Positions 25,501 through 37,239 are shown, counted from the first letter of the stretch. The stretch: DNA of 64,000 nucleotides from Arenicola marina (GCA_964019135.1 CAXHSH010000293.1:62001-126000); one strand, 5' to 3'. Numbers and translations: made by a program. Notes: a model not told the origin generated them from the sequence alone.

Positions 25501-26757
25501 GAACTGCACGTTGTCCCAGGTGACGCTGAAAGACCGCGGAGCAGCATCCGGATCAACCCACAGCCGCCTGTCAACAACGCGGCCCGCGACCCCTCTCTCA
25601 TGTGCCTCGATCTTGCCCTTCAGGGCCACGATACCGGCGTCATGGTGCTGGCAAAGGGAGTCTACTCGCCGGCGGGTCGCGTCGACCCCAAGACACAGTC
25701 CCATTGAGTTCATCCTTTGAAAGGTTTTGTGCGACGCCCCTTGACGCCACAAATCCAACCCCAAGGCCGCCTGGGTGAAATTAAACACCTTAGGACGAAG
25801 GGTGAACATTACGGATGAAAGACATACACCCATCCGGCAGTTACACCGTGTGATGGCCTCGTCGTCGGTCAATGTGCTGCAAGACAAAAATTCGCATAAT
25901 AAGTAATAATATATATTTTTTTGACAGCTGCAAATAATAAAGACAATTAACTATTATATATAAAATATAATATATATATTTCGTTAAAAAAATTGGAATT
26001 TTACAAGTATTAATAACGTACCGTCGGGCGCCCTTTGGTCCCTTGTTGCGGAGGCGCTGAAATGACGTATGAGGAGGCATTGCAGCATCGAGCAGACGCA
26101 CCAAAGTTGGTCCCGAAGCGCGGCACTCCTCTACTAATGTTCCCCACGAGAACGTCTCAAGAGACTCCGGCGTAATAGGACGTGTCATGGAGGGTAAGGC
26201 AGCTCGTCCAGCAGGCCGCACAACGGTCTGCACGTCCTCCTTTATCAGTCCCGCGACAATGTCCAACATTGCCTCTTTGGCTGCACGGCTGTGGCGGATT
26301 AGTATGCGGAACATGGCGTTGTAATGAGAGAACCGCAGCAGATTCCCCGCCGTGGCCTTAAAATTGTTCGAAACCGGCCGCCTGAAGGGGGGTGGTTGAG
26401 GCCTGGCTGGCGAACCGCGTACAGGGGACCGTACAATCTCCTGGGCGTCCCCATAAGATTTATTCTTTTTGGATCGCGAACAGGCGACTCGGACCCGCGC
26501 ACCGTCGCGCCTGAGCCTGAATGGCCAGGGTCGTCGTCCGTGCAATGGAATGCCGGTACACTGTCAGAGGCATCAGGAGACCCTCCGCCAACCACTCCCC
26601 AGCACCTATGGCACACAAAGTCAACGTCATGCCCAAACCATTGGCGAGCTACCTCACTCGTAAAAAAGGCAGTGACCTTTTTCCTCTTGTAGCCCCTATT
26701 TCTCTTTACAAAATCTTTGTGACAATTTACACACGACGATTTGAATGCTCGCCACAT
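22599..26757 (-). pseudogene. DUF6589-like transposase with N-terminal zinc finger and two PHD fingers (two frameshifts)
   Basis: Eight exons on the minus strand: 26757-26022, 25876-24946, 24774-24636, 24519-24279, 24145-23879, 23736-23509, 23334-23203, 22960-22599. Junctions are all GT/AG and in phase. The start is MWRAFKSSC. Domains in order: a C-x2-C...C-x2-C zinc finger (CVNCHKDF...CHRCW); a helical region; the core with PCNGDGLSVERMIHAKRAQ and LQDTMNAFFKGGSI, typical of DUF6589; two PHD fingers (CTC...WYCSQAC and CICHKK...WYCSQEC); then ELTWERVANLSGRPGGNIGLDL and a C-terminal tail. One base is missing in the A5 run at 26466-26470 and one C is extra at 24659-24660. The two cancel: the exon sum, 3036 bp, is exactly 1012 codons. 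The gene runs convergently with the helicase. DUF6589 as a transposase domain is my inference from its context. Confidence 0.75.
23509..24291 (-). CDS. PHD-finger exons within the transposase
   Basis: Two complete PHD-type zinc fingers are split across introns. The first begins CTCNEG at the end of the exon ending at 24279 and ends WYCSQAC; the second begins CICHKKRDEAVVQC and is completed in the next exon as RLWYCSQEC. Cys/His spacing fits C4HC3. PHD fingers read histone tails (methylated or unmodified lysine), so chromatin-directed targeting is plausible but inferred. Confidence 0.75.
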
Positions 26758-27511
26758 GTTGACATTTATATAATGAATACGAGGCTCATTACCACTACAA
26801 TAGACTATCGATCTTCAAACTCTCAGAACGCGCCTTGTGTCGGCGGTGGATCTGCCTTTTTATGAGCTGCAGATTTCAATAGCGCACTTTAGCGGACTGC
26901 GGTTGCTTAGTTGTAACAAAGTATCATAGGCGCCAGATCAGTAGAGTATAATTTCCGTAGCGGTAGAAACTATGTACGTTAAGTAGGCCAAAGATAATCA
27001 TAAATGTTTTGGGTGAGATAGCAAATAGACAGACAAGACTCAAATTTTGCATAAAGCTCACACAAGAGAAGTAACAACAACACTGCTCAACCAGTGAGTT
27101 ATAACTGTAGATGAATAATATTACTTACTTATATATTTCAAGAATTAATTTTTTTTATCTAAAGTGTCAAACTGTATGTACACTATTTAATCACCGTCTA
27201 ATAGTGTTGTGAAAATAATAATCTGGACGCGCATTTACATATTTTATATTTAAGTCAGCGAGTTCATGTACACGTTGTGATAAACAATCAATGGCATTAG
27301 GCAAGTGTAATAGGGTATACTTCGGTTGTTGTTTTATATTACTATAATATTAAATAATGTTCCATTATTGTATGCATTGTTTAAGATATGCTATCGTTTG
27401 TAAATATTTAAAAGGATAGAAAAGGAAAGACACAAATTATTTTTATTTAATTCGGTAGTACAATATCATGTTCAGCCACGACCTATTGAGGGTAGGACAT
27501 TTCATTATGTT
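26758..27511. other. Non-coding 5' region of the transposase gene within the element
   Basis: AT-rich sequence between the transposase start and the right inverted repeat; presumably it holds the transposase promoter. No recognisable motif beyond AT richness. Confidence 0.4.
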
Positions 27512-28015
27512 CAGGCGTAAGAAGAGTGTAGTATGTCGAAAACACAATAAAAGTATAACATTCTAATTGCCTTGATTCACAAAATAATTTATTTTTTTCA
27601 ATACAAAAGTTCTGGAGTTTAAAATTTGCTATACGTTATTGTGACGCCGATATGGTCCTGCGAGCGCCCATGGCGTTTCTGCGAGGTAAGGCAGAGAAAT
27701 GTTCTTCCGGTGCCCGTAGCGCCGCCTAGGCAGAATTTTCCGCTTGTCACTTCAATGGCGGCGGAAGCGCTAAATATGAAACTTGGATTATCTCCGGCAC
27801 TGTGGACTTCTTCGGTTCTGTAAGGAAACAAAATGAAGGTAAATTTATAGTTAAAGGTCTGTAGAATTGAAGTATAATAATTATTGGTCGCGCTATGCTC
27901 GCACAATTAGATCACAGTCAGATTGAAGCGGAGGTGTTTCATTTCGCTGAGGATTTGCCGGTTGCACTTCAGGACCTTGGGCGAGCGGCAGCGAGTCCTG
28001 GGTTCTTCAGGGCTA
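27512..28015 (-). repeat. Right terminal inverted repeat (~504 bp)
   Basis: Reverse complement of 19598-20106, ending CTTCAGGGCTA. It is followed by the target duplication AGGTTGATG (28016-28024). Confidence 0.9.
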
Positions 28016-29300
28016 AGGTTGATGGTATCTTTTAACCAACATTGAATGACAAACGAACGCAGACAACGTATATGTGATAGATTCTAAGTGAAGCATAAAT
28101 TGCGAACCATACCATTACGCTTGGCACGATATACGTGTGAAGTGTTCGGGGGCCCATAGCCCTTTTGCAAAGCAGGTGATGTAAATCGGCTCTGCACTCC
28201 AGTTAGCAAAAACTAAACTGATTATGTAACTGACACGCTATACGTCTCCATATCATGCGTCATTTGCTAAAGCACTAATGTGAAACAGTTCCACTTACAC
28301 AATTTAGTGAATCGAATGATAAGTTACGTCTAGGAGTTTCTGTTTAGATAACGAGCAAATGCTCAGAGAAGGTAAGTGAGAATAATGAGCGATATTGTTA
28401 AGGTAACAAGCAATGTTCTTCTTTTTCGAATATACAATGTAAGTAAACTCTGTTTTATCTATTCATGATGACTTTATTAAAAGAAATCTTTGAATAACCA
28501 CTGAACTTGGGCTGGATGGATCTACGTCAGTAATCAACAAGGGAATGCGTGGTGCAGATCCGACTTTTATGACACCAATCCTTCTTATGAAGGGACGTTT
28601 GGGATCTTTCGACGTAACGATCTATGGTGTAGGCATAATTCACGCCACGACTCAGTGAGTTTATGTGGAGTCGAGCAATAACCGAATTGTCTCATCATCA
28701 ACTATCTGTCTGGTGCGAGGTCCTTCGTCATCGAATTTGTCACGATGTATATATAAGATGCACATCCCGCAGCTTCAGCGGTATGGCAGTCTCTTTAGTT
28801 TACCGTTACACCACCAAACAGACATACGCGCGGTCTCTGAAAACCAACGAATCGTGTCATCATCTCATTAGTCTCAGTGATGGCGGCCCCTCTTCAAAAG
28901 ATGGCCTTCTTTCTTCTAACCGAGTACGTTTTCTTTCATTGCGCCTTGTGACTGAAGTCTTTATAAACCCGCTGCGTACCAGAGAAATTACAAAGTTCAT
29001 AACGTGAAAACATAAAATGTCAGTGTAAACATTGACATTTTAGGATATGCCAACGAAACAAACGAGTGAGGGATAATTTAACACTTGGCAATTATTTGTA
29101 ACAAGTTGACTCATATTGAATGAAGTGATGTGCTTCCCTAACGAAAATATTTATGAAACACGTTTTAAGTGAAACATTATGTTAAATACTGAACATCGTT
29201 TGATAATGTAAGACTTTCGGAAAAGTACAATAATTTGTCTAAGTGACGAAAAATTGATTTGAACCATGCATACCATCATTACCTAAAAATGGAGTCAGTC
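28016..29300 (+). repeat. Degenerate AT-rich array, right part
   Basis: It continues the interrupted unit: GCAAACCAT-like strings, CCCTTTTGCAAAGCAGGTGATGTAA at about 28159-28183 and GTTTAGATAACGAGC match units on the left of the transposon. No coding content was recognised. Confidence 0.55.
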
Positions 29301-29548
29301 TGTAGAGGTTTACGGAAGCAGCAGAAGCAGAAATACGACTCTACGAACAACTGTAACTATAAAATATTATAAAAATATGTGCAATCACTTATGTTTCATT
29401 TGTAAACCATTTATTATTGATGAAGGCAATTTTATGTGACGCGTGATTTCTTGTGCGTAAATCAGTCACAGTAGTGATGCATTACATGGTTCATATGTAA
29501 CGGATGTCACTTATGCACGCGTTATTAATGAATGTTCATGTCAAAGCT

Positions 29549-29668
29549 ACCTATTGTATAACCTATGTACGCGTTTCGAGTTCTTTTATACTTGATGCAT
29601 GCAATGCATCAAGTATATTTATACAAAAGGAGTCGAAACGCGTGCCTAAGTTATACAATAGATACCGT
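29549..29668. repeat. Long imperfect inverted repeat (hairpin), ~120 bp
   Basis: Two arms of about 58 bp surround a two-base centre at about 29600. Arms share TATTGTATAAC, ACGCGTTTCGA and ATACTTGATGCAT, with few mismatches. It could be a small foldback element, or the transcript could fold like a pre-miRNA; neither is proven. Confidence 0.7.
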
Positions 29669-31900
29669 TAAATATATACTAAGAGTCGACTGATAATTAT
29701 CATTTAGCAGTTTCCATGATAAGTGATGCCAGTTATAATGCTGAAGGCAAACTTTAAAGTGAGAGACTCGGGGTGCAAAATGTGGTTCCCAAACGCGTTA
29801 CCAATTTACGGCATAATTTTGTTACATAATACGCAAGTAAATCCGTAATTAAATAGGTAAAACTAGTGTAATCTCGATAAAGTTGTTCGTAATATCAAAT
29901 TAGGATGTTCTGCGACCATTGCGTAACATAATCATTCAATTGAAGTAATTGGTAAAATAGCCCATTATTTGAAAATCTGCATGCACAAAATTAGTCAATT
30001 TAGAGAATGACTCATATATATATAGGTCTATAAATAAAATAACATTCATTAATGCTTGAACTGTTCAATGAACACTTTGTATTTGTTTTATAAATAAGCT
30101 TAGTTTATATGTTTCCTCATTTTAAAATAGAAAATATGGGGATGATCGAGTTATATTTTGACAGTTATCTGCCTTTTCCTTCCAAGGCCATTATGGAAAA
30201 CAAATTTGTGTTTACTAAATTAACCTTCTTTGAGGCAGAACAAAAATATTTAAACTAAGCTTACTACAAAAGTGATCACCCCACTTCATTCTGCTGTCTA
30301 TAACTATAGGCGATTTAAGTAAGCTTATCTCTTAAACTAAAGGTTCACATTCATCTGAATATGCTGAATACATCACGGTGCATGAATTTGAAAACCAGAA
30401 CGATCAGCAAGTTTACTCCTCATTCAATGGGGTAAGATAAAGTGATTTACATGGAAGATGGTCTTTTAAATTGCACATTTATATTTGCAGACTTCTGTGA
30501 AAAACAGCAAGGATGGCCAACTGGACGCCACAGGAGTTGGAAAGTTCTGTTTTGGAATGTTGACAAGCATCTCCCCATTATTGATGTTCCTCAATAATTT
30601 TAAACACATGCATATTCCAGTCCTGTATAGACAAGACTATTGTAAAAAAAATATCCTTTAAGCTTACCACAATGACATTCTTTCATAAATTTACTTAGAT
30701 ATATATTTACTTGCTATAACTAGGCCCCTAGGCGATTGGGCGCTGATGGTGATCGTAATGATATTATATTAATTTACTCCTGTCATTATTATTCAATCCA
30801 GGACCTTTCTTTTCTTGTTATAATTATCTTAATGTAATGTAAAAGATGTACCATAGAAACATCATTGTGCATAAATATTATTGACCTTTAATTGCAATGT
30901 AGATTTTTTTTTTTTTTTTAAGTGGGTGACTCATTGGTCTTATGTGTTTTGACTTTTTTGAATTTTGTGTATTACTTGCAATTACCTCAATCGTAAGGCA
31001 CCTTCAGCTGAAGCTGGGTCAGAATAAGGGGTTTACATTTGTTGATATTTGTTATTTAATTGTATGGCAGAATTTATGTACATGTATAAACAGTAAAATA
31101 AATAACACAAACTGGACATATGGGTGTTGTTCAATTTCAAGGAGAAAACTGACAGTGCATGCCAGGCGAAAGAATCCTTACAGTACAGTTGTTCTCAATT
31201 AGACTTGTGTTACATGTTTGCAAAGAATTTTTTGGGTGGATTTGTTTTAAAACTAACTTTAATTTATGGCAAGGGTGCATTATGACATGAAATCATTTAT
31301 TTATCTTGTTGTTCCGAGAGTAACTCGGTAAGTAAGAAGTAAACAAATGACATACTGTCATATACATAATTTGTCAACAGATTTGCGCGTAATATATCTT
31401 AATCAGGTACAAAAAGGGGTTTTAACAACATGCTATTATAATTATTGTTCAATAGATGTTTTTATTTAAATAAAAAGGACCTAAATACATTGGTCCATTC
31501 AATATTAATCATGGGTATCAAATAATAACAATATTTGATTTTTGACAATGTACCATTTAGTATCGGAATTACAGAGAAACCCTAAAAAAAAGTACTCAAT
31601 CATGTCATAGGCTAATATATATTTGTAGATCTACATCAGTTAAAGGAATAGATTAGTCCGAGGATTTGTGCGTTGGATTGTCCTTTTCTTTTTAGCATAT
31701 GCAAGACAAGTAAAATATCTATTGAAATGATCAAAATTGAATATCAAAAAAAAAATAAGTAAAAAGTTACGAAGGTTTTGTTGTGCAAAAAAAAATTTGG
31801 CGCGAAAGTTGGTTTTCCAAGGATCGAGTGAGAAATCGACCTTGACCTTGGATCCCGCGTCATTGGTGCTTAGAATGTTTTGAGCGCCCAGGTCAGCCAT
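29669..31900. other. AT-rich non-coding DNA
   Basis: No coding exon could be supported. Positions 31080-31310 are homologous to 52910-53150 (shared AACAGTAAAATAAATAACACAA and GGCAAGGGTGCATTATGACA), so at least this part is a dispersed repeat. Confidence 0.4.
31080..31310 (+). repeat. Dispersed repeat, copy 1
   Basis: Diverged but clear similarity, in the same orientation, to 52910-53150. Conserved blocks are CAGTAAAATAAATAACACAA near the start and AAGGGTGCATTATGACATGA near the end. Confidence 0.7.
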
Positions 31901-31941
31901 TCGTTCAACACTCAAAACAAACAAGCACATCTGGCCTTAAA

Positions 31942-32172
31942 ATGCCGACGTGTTGTGCTCCTGGTTGTGTCCGAGTAAAGGAATCAAGCCCAGATTGTTC
32001 TTTCTTCCGCTTACCATGGGATAATGCGCCAAGGATTCGTTTGTGGCTGGCAAAATTGAATCTTGTTCACCCCACCTGCCCACTAACACGGGCTTTGTCA
32101 CCTCCATTTTGAAGAACGTGTTCTCGTCATGGTCATGAGGCCGCATCGCCCCAGAGTTCTAGATCTACCTGA
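31942..32172 (+). pseudogene. THAP-type zinc finger remnant
   Basis: The frame starts MPTCCAPGC, continues with a phenylalanine/proline stretch (FFRLPWDN) and RLWLAKLN, and later has RTCSRHGHE: the C2CH arrangement of a THAP domain (C-x2-4-C, a ~50-residue gap, C-x2-H). A TGA at 32110-32112 lies in frame between the halves, and the frame ends at 32172. THAP domains bind DNA and occur in P-element transposases and in cellular regulators. The stop and lack of a downstream catalytic region suggest a remnant. Confidence 0.5.
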
Positions 32173-35100
32173 GACCTGTTCACAAACTCACTGCGGATAT
32201 ATTTCAACACAAGTCAGTGAAGGAAACAAGAAAAAAGCTCCTTGCATCGGAAGAGAACGCGAGATCAGGAAGAGGGGAAGGTTAGTAGGCCCACAGCGGT
32301 TTGATACGGTCCGTTCACAGGTTTGTTGACAAACCACCAAGGCCAGGGTCAAGCACCTCAGCCAAGGCTAATGCTAAATTGGGCCCTTTTGACAGTTTGA
32401 TAAGCTTAGCAGGCCCCCTGTCTCAACTTATAATAATATAAGTGTGGTAGTGTCAGCCCAAGTCTATGATATATCAAGTAAGCTAAGTTACTAACTTATC
32501 ATGCTTATATGTTTATATATTAGATGTAATAAATTCAATAAAAGCTTATTTCAATCCTCATCGACCGGACATATTTTTTAAATTGGAAATGAGGGAAATA
32601 ATTCTTTTCAATGGAGAATGGGGCATTAACCGACCGCTGTCATCAATTATGTTCAGTAGTCGTGAACTGGGAATTTTAATATTAAATAACTGAATATCCA
32701 GAAATAGCCAATTCTTCTTTTAATTCATCATGACCTCCCCCCCCCCCCCCCCCATAGATCTACCGGTACTGAGAATTGTTACCCAGCTAAAAAAACACAT
32801 CCGTGGAATCCTTCATAGCCATAATTTTTTTAAAAACTGTGTTTAGTTTTTATTTCAGCAAATTACAATATGTGAATAAGTATTGAAATATGTCTTTTTC
32901 TACATTTCAGCTCCTTCAGGAGCTTGAAGAAATACCAAGCATTAATGAAACTTCTGTTGTTGAGTCACACAATGAACTCAATGACCTTCCTGTGAAAATC
33001 AGTAGACTTTTTTTCTTCTTTACAGTCATTTTTACATCAGAGCAAATAGATAATTTGCCATGATTAACAAGGCATGTTAAATGCACCTTTTTGGCTAGTT
33101 TAGGGTTGATATGTCATAATGAATAGTGTGACGACATTTTTAGCATCTTAGAAGGTTCATAGATTGGAGTATGATGATTGTATTAAAAAATGGCTGCATG
33201 AGCAGAATTACACAAGAGATACTGTATAGTATTTAATTACATATCCTTGACCTGTTAACACATATTGTGGGGGGAAATACAAAACCCTGGATGGGTTATT
33301 CTCTATAACGTGGGATATACTGACCCTATTGTCTAGCTAAGGTTAATAATGATAGTTTGATAAACCTTTTTTGATTGCACATGGATTGCCAGATGCAGTT
33401 ACCTTGTTTGGCAGAATGAGACCTGACCTGAGGGGGGTAAATATAACTATATATAGGTTACATAAGATGCCAGGTCCAGATTCATTTTATTATGGTTTAA
33501 CTGTATCGCATATATACACACACAAGCCATTGATTTGTTTAATAAGGATATTGTAACCAGTGTAATTATTCATCGACTGGTTGGTGAGACTGACCCAGAT
33601 CACTGAAACAATGTGCAAGGTTTATTCAATGTTGATCATATACAATGTAGTGTTCTTTTGGCTAATTGAATTAAAAGCCATTCATTTTACTGTGCCAATT
33701 CTAATTGCTGGATGGCAGTTATTGTGACTTGGATAGAGCTTGCTTGATCTTGATACCCTTCACATAATCAATTGAACTCAGCAGTGACTTGCTTGATAAA
33801 TACTCCAAATGTATCCTTATGCTTATCAGAATTCGAATAAACTGTGCAAGGTGCTTTTGATATAATGCCCATGAAAATGTAGCCATCAGTTTGATTTGTT
33901 GTGATTTTCATAAAACAAATAACTGCTTCCTTTGGACACCATCACAGTATGGGTGAATAAAAGATTTACTTCAAGCGTAATATAAGTTTCATGTTTTTTT
34001 TCATATTTCTTTTGCAAAATTTTATGAAATACTTTCATTTGGGAACATCAGTGCCTTGACAAAAAATAAGTCTACTCACTACAAAAATAAGTTTTGGACG
34101 AAGTGAATACAAAATTGAAATATTCCATAATATTAAATATTCTATAAAGTGTTTTAAATTTTAATTTACATTATTAATTAATTATTATTGCATCCTTAAT
34201 CAATTTTACACACAAAACTGTTACATTGGACACAATTTCCACCTTACGGTCATTTTCAAGCAGTGTCAGATTTACCATTGCACTCACAACAAATATTACA
34301 ATTCTGTTAAATGGTAATCAATATTCCTTAAATTCAGTATACTTTGAATACTGTTTTATGTAGCGGGAAACAACTGTTTCCGACAGGCCTGCAGTTTTAG
34401 GTATAAGTCACACATGTCTTCTACATGTACTGCTGTAGTGTATCGAAAAGAGGCCGAGTGTCCATACATCACTGTCAAGGCATCTCTCGCTTGAGACAAT
34501 GTATTTGCTCGCCATTTAGTGGAAAGTCATTTTGTTGCATACGGGAGTGATTTCCTGAACCAGCAGTTGGTTTTGCCTTTTAATTTATTATTCTTTCACG
34601 TTTGACCCGCGTTCACCGCGGCTACGTTGCGTTCATGATAAGGCTGAGACAGGGCAGGCTGTGTGGCCGCCTGGAACCTATGACGCGTTTTTTACGCAGC
34701 GCGCTGATTGGCTCGCGCTCTGCTCAGCATGCCGAACTCACAGTCGAGCGGGAAGCGGTAAATGTGAAGGTTTCAGTGCCAAATACTAATACTTATTGCT
34801 GGAGCCGGTAGCAACATACATTTTAGACTGATAGTTTGCATGTTGATCTATATGTAACATGCTACGCCTTGCTGGTCCAAAAACCGGACTAAACTATTCC
34901 TTTAATAAACATCTAAATGAATTATTTGGGTGCATTAAAAAAAAAACATTAAATATTTTTGAGGGAAATATGCTGCATGTAAAGTTTAAATCTTGGAGGT
35001 CTAGCTGACTTCGTTTGCCATTTAGGTGACACCTATCCATATTAATATTGGTAATGAAATGGTATTGCTTACTTATAGATAAATAAACATTTTACATTAA

Positions 35101-35780
35101 AAAGGAGAGGGTGATCAATTGGCCAATTTAGTGTCACCTGGTGTTACAAAGTGAATGAGGCTGTCCATGGGTCTGACTGCGACTATCGCTGTGATCGTGA
35201 GTCGACAGAGGTCACAGTGTCAGTTTGTACGGCAGTAGCAGTGTGCAGCCTGCACTATTAACTAGGGCCTACTAGTGTAGGTGTCAGTGACTGTCACTGT
35301 CAGTGACACTGAAGAGTGAAGATTTAAGTGTAGACGGTGATCTGTCAGTGTCAGTGAGGCTGTCATGCATGCAGACAATGTCATCACGATTTATTGTTAA
35401 CAATAGACGCTTATCACAACCACATACTCTCACTGACTGTCCTCACTGACCATATGGCAATAAACTAGTCGCAGTGCCCCTTTCATAGCCTGCTGCAACA
35501 CTGACACTGTAGTATGTCTGTCTGTTTAGCGTAGTCTGTCAGTGGGTGCGTGAGCGATAATGCAAGAGTCACGGCGCATCGAGTCAAATTTGTATTGTGA
35601 CTCACCCAGTTTTCAAGGGTCAGTGGGCATAATCATGACACTTGCTATGTTCGCATTTAAAATGTTATATTAATGCCAGCGTTTCATTGGAAAAACTCCA
35701 GAAAATCGTAAATTGTTGGTCCCGAAGCGCGAAACTCAAAAGCCACACATTGACTGTCGGGTGGGCCGCTGCGGTCGGCT
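32173..35780. other. AT-rich non-coding DNA
   Basis: Mostly AT-rich with a C homopolymer near 32737-32753. One possible exon (32911-33060, acceptor TACATTTCAG, beginning LLQELEEIPS) has no partner and is not called. Positions 35190-35545 are enriched in CAGTGTCAGTGACTGTCACT-like permutations, a degenerate short repeat. No gene was recognised. Confidence 0.35.
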
Positions 35781-36057
35781 TGGTGCGTTACAACGGCTGA
35801 GCGGGCCCTTTGCCAACTTAAGTCACCTACCAAGCAGACTTAGAAAGTTAAGTCAGCCGTCTGCGGCATCAGACTTAAGTTCTTTCGTGGAACGCATTTT
35901 AAGGGGCATGGACTTAACTTAAGTCAAAACTTAGGATTTAAGTCATAAAACGGACTTAAGTTCGTTCGTGGAACCGGGCCCTGGCCCCACATTTACTAAC
36001 GGAGATCATCAAAGTAGGATGATCTCAACATTTCTTGACAGGATTAGCCAAGTTCCT
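35780..36057 (-). mobile_element. Truncated Harbinger end and adjoining second-family end
   Basis: Nearly identical to 56733-56938: 5' untranslated DNA of the Harbinger transposase, its CTTAAGT-rich end (GGAACCGGGCCC at about 35970), and then the start of a different element (GGCCCCACATTTACTAACGG). The homology stops at 36057 where the LINE begins. Confidence 0.65.
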
Positions 36058-36330
36058 TTTGGATGGCCGCTCAGGTGTGGACGTGATTTTTGCCGTCTGG
36101 GAACACGAGAGCGAAGAAATGTGTCTGTCTCACGTTCATATATCTCATTAATGGACAATGTGTAACGCGAACTAGCAAAGGCTAAGTGGAGACATGTTTT
36201 AGGGAACCAGGAATACTTGATGTGCAGTTAATTCCGGAAGAAAGTCACTGTTGGACAGAACTTGGGTGTAGCTGCCATTATCGCCTCCCTCACAAGGCCC
36301 TCGACCAAGGGGACGGTCTCCACATGAAGA

Positions 36331-37239
36331 ATGGGGCGCACTAAACGCAGGCGAAACAGCAGCGGAAAAACACCTGAGAAAGTCATAGATAAGAAACAAA
36401 AGACCCTTGCTGCCTGGATTGAAGCGGATGACACCGAAGAAAACAGTTTTGAATCGTATCCGGAAATGTCAAGCATGTCGGTTGACATGAACAAAAAACT
36501 GGATAGTATCCTTATATTAGTATCCTGTCTACCTCAGTTGAAGGAAACCGTAGCTGCCATAAAAGGTGAGCTCGACTCTCTACGCAGTCTAGCTGAGCTC
36601 AACAGTGCTAGGCTGGATGACCTAGAGAAGCAGTATACTGGATTAAAAGAACGAGTCAATACTCTTGAAAAAAATGACACAAATGCCAATGCAAATGTAA
36701 ACGACCTCAAAGCGGACAATACGTCTCTAAAAACCAAAGTCGTCGCTCTTGAGACCTATAGTCGGAAGGAAAATCTTATTTTCCATGGCATTCCGGAGTC
36801 ACCGTGGGGTAACCAGGAAAACTGTGCCCTTCTAATTCAGGATATCATGTCAACAAAATTGAACATGGAGAAGGCAGTTGATATCCAAATACAACGTTGT
36901 CACAGGTTAGGCCCAAAGCCCACCCCTGCCACGAGAACCAAAAGATCGCGGCCCATCATTGTTCGTTTCGCCTTTTTCAACGACCGCGAGAAAGTCTGGG
37001 CCCGGAAGACCCAGTTACGTGGGACTCGACTCTTCGTTGACGAGGACTTTCCGAAAGCCGTCCAGGACGAGCGCCGCATTCTGCTGCCTGTGATGAAGGC
37101 CGCCCGGTCGGACGGCGCCCGCGCCACCGTATCGGGAAACAGGCTACTAATCAACGGCAAGAGCTATGATGTTGGGACATTGGCCACACTACCGGAAGCC
37201 TGGCGGAGAATTCCTCACGCGGCGCAAGTTGTATCATAA
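36331..37239 (+). CDS. LINE ORF1 protein (L1 ORF1p-like), 302 aa
   Basis: An RNA-binding ORF1-type protein that packages the element RNA. The first ~50 residues are basic and polar (MGRTKRRRNSSGKTPEK); about 60-155 form a long coiled coil (RLDDLEKQYTGLKERVNTLE); an RRM-like region follows with RKENLIFHGIPESP and HRLGPKP, then a C-terminal domain (RPIIVRFAFFNDREKVW). This order is that of the Transposase_22 / L1 ORF1p family. The frame is intact from ATG to TAA and lies 776 bp upstream of ORF2. Confidence 0.85.
   Translation: MGRTKRRRNSSGKTPEKVIDKKQKTLAAWIEADDTEENSFESYPEMSSMSVDMNKKLDSILILVSCLPQLKETVAAIKGELDSLRSLAELNSARLDDLEKQYTGLKERVNTLEKNDTNANANVNDLKADNTSLKTKVVALETYSRKENLIFHGIPESPWGNQENCALLIQDIMSTKLNMEKAVDIQIQRCHRLGPKPTPATRTKRSRPIIVRFAFFNDREKVWARKTQLRGTRLFVDEDFPKAVQDERRILLPVMKAARSDGARATVSGNRLLINGKSYDVGTLATLPEAWRRIPHAAQVVS

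Larger units (their letters stand above)
19598..28015. mobile_element. Complete helicase-encoding DNA transposon (AcademH-like), 8418 bp
   Basis: The ends are TAGCCCTGAAGAACCC and its exact inverse; the long terminal inverted repeats run 19598-20106 and 27512-28015 with only a few differences. A perfect 9-bp direct repeat flanks it. Inside are two convergent genes whose stop codons lie about 47 bp apart: an intact RecQ-like helicase (20197-22551, plus) and a DUF6589-like transposase with PHD fingers (22599-26757, minus). Helicase-encoding Academ transposons (AcademH) are known from animals and fungi and are the closest described group I can name; the match rests on gene content, not on a database search. 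The 9-bp duplication is longer than the 3-4 bp usually quoted for Academ, so a distinct lineage is possible. Near-identical repeats suggest recent insertion. Confidence 0.8.

Noticed and set aside
19598-28015. Helitron, because of the helicase
   Set aside because: There is no HUH/Rep domain, the helicase is RecQ-like rather than Pif1-like, and long inverted repeats plus a target duplication are present, which Helitrons lack.
32911-33060. Possible exon beginning LLQELEEIPS after a good acceptor
   Set aside because: No partner exon or recognisable domain; one acceptor alone is weak evidence in AT-rich DNA.
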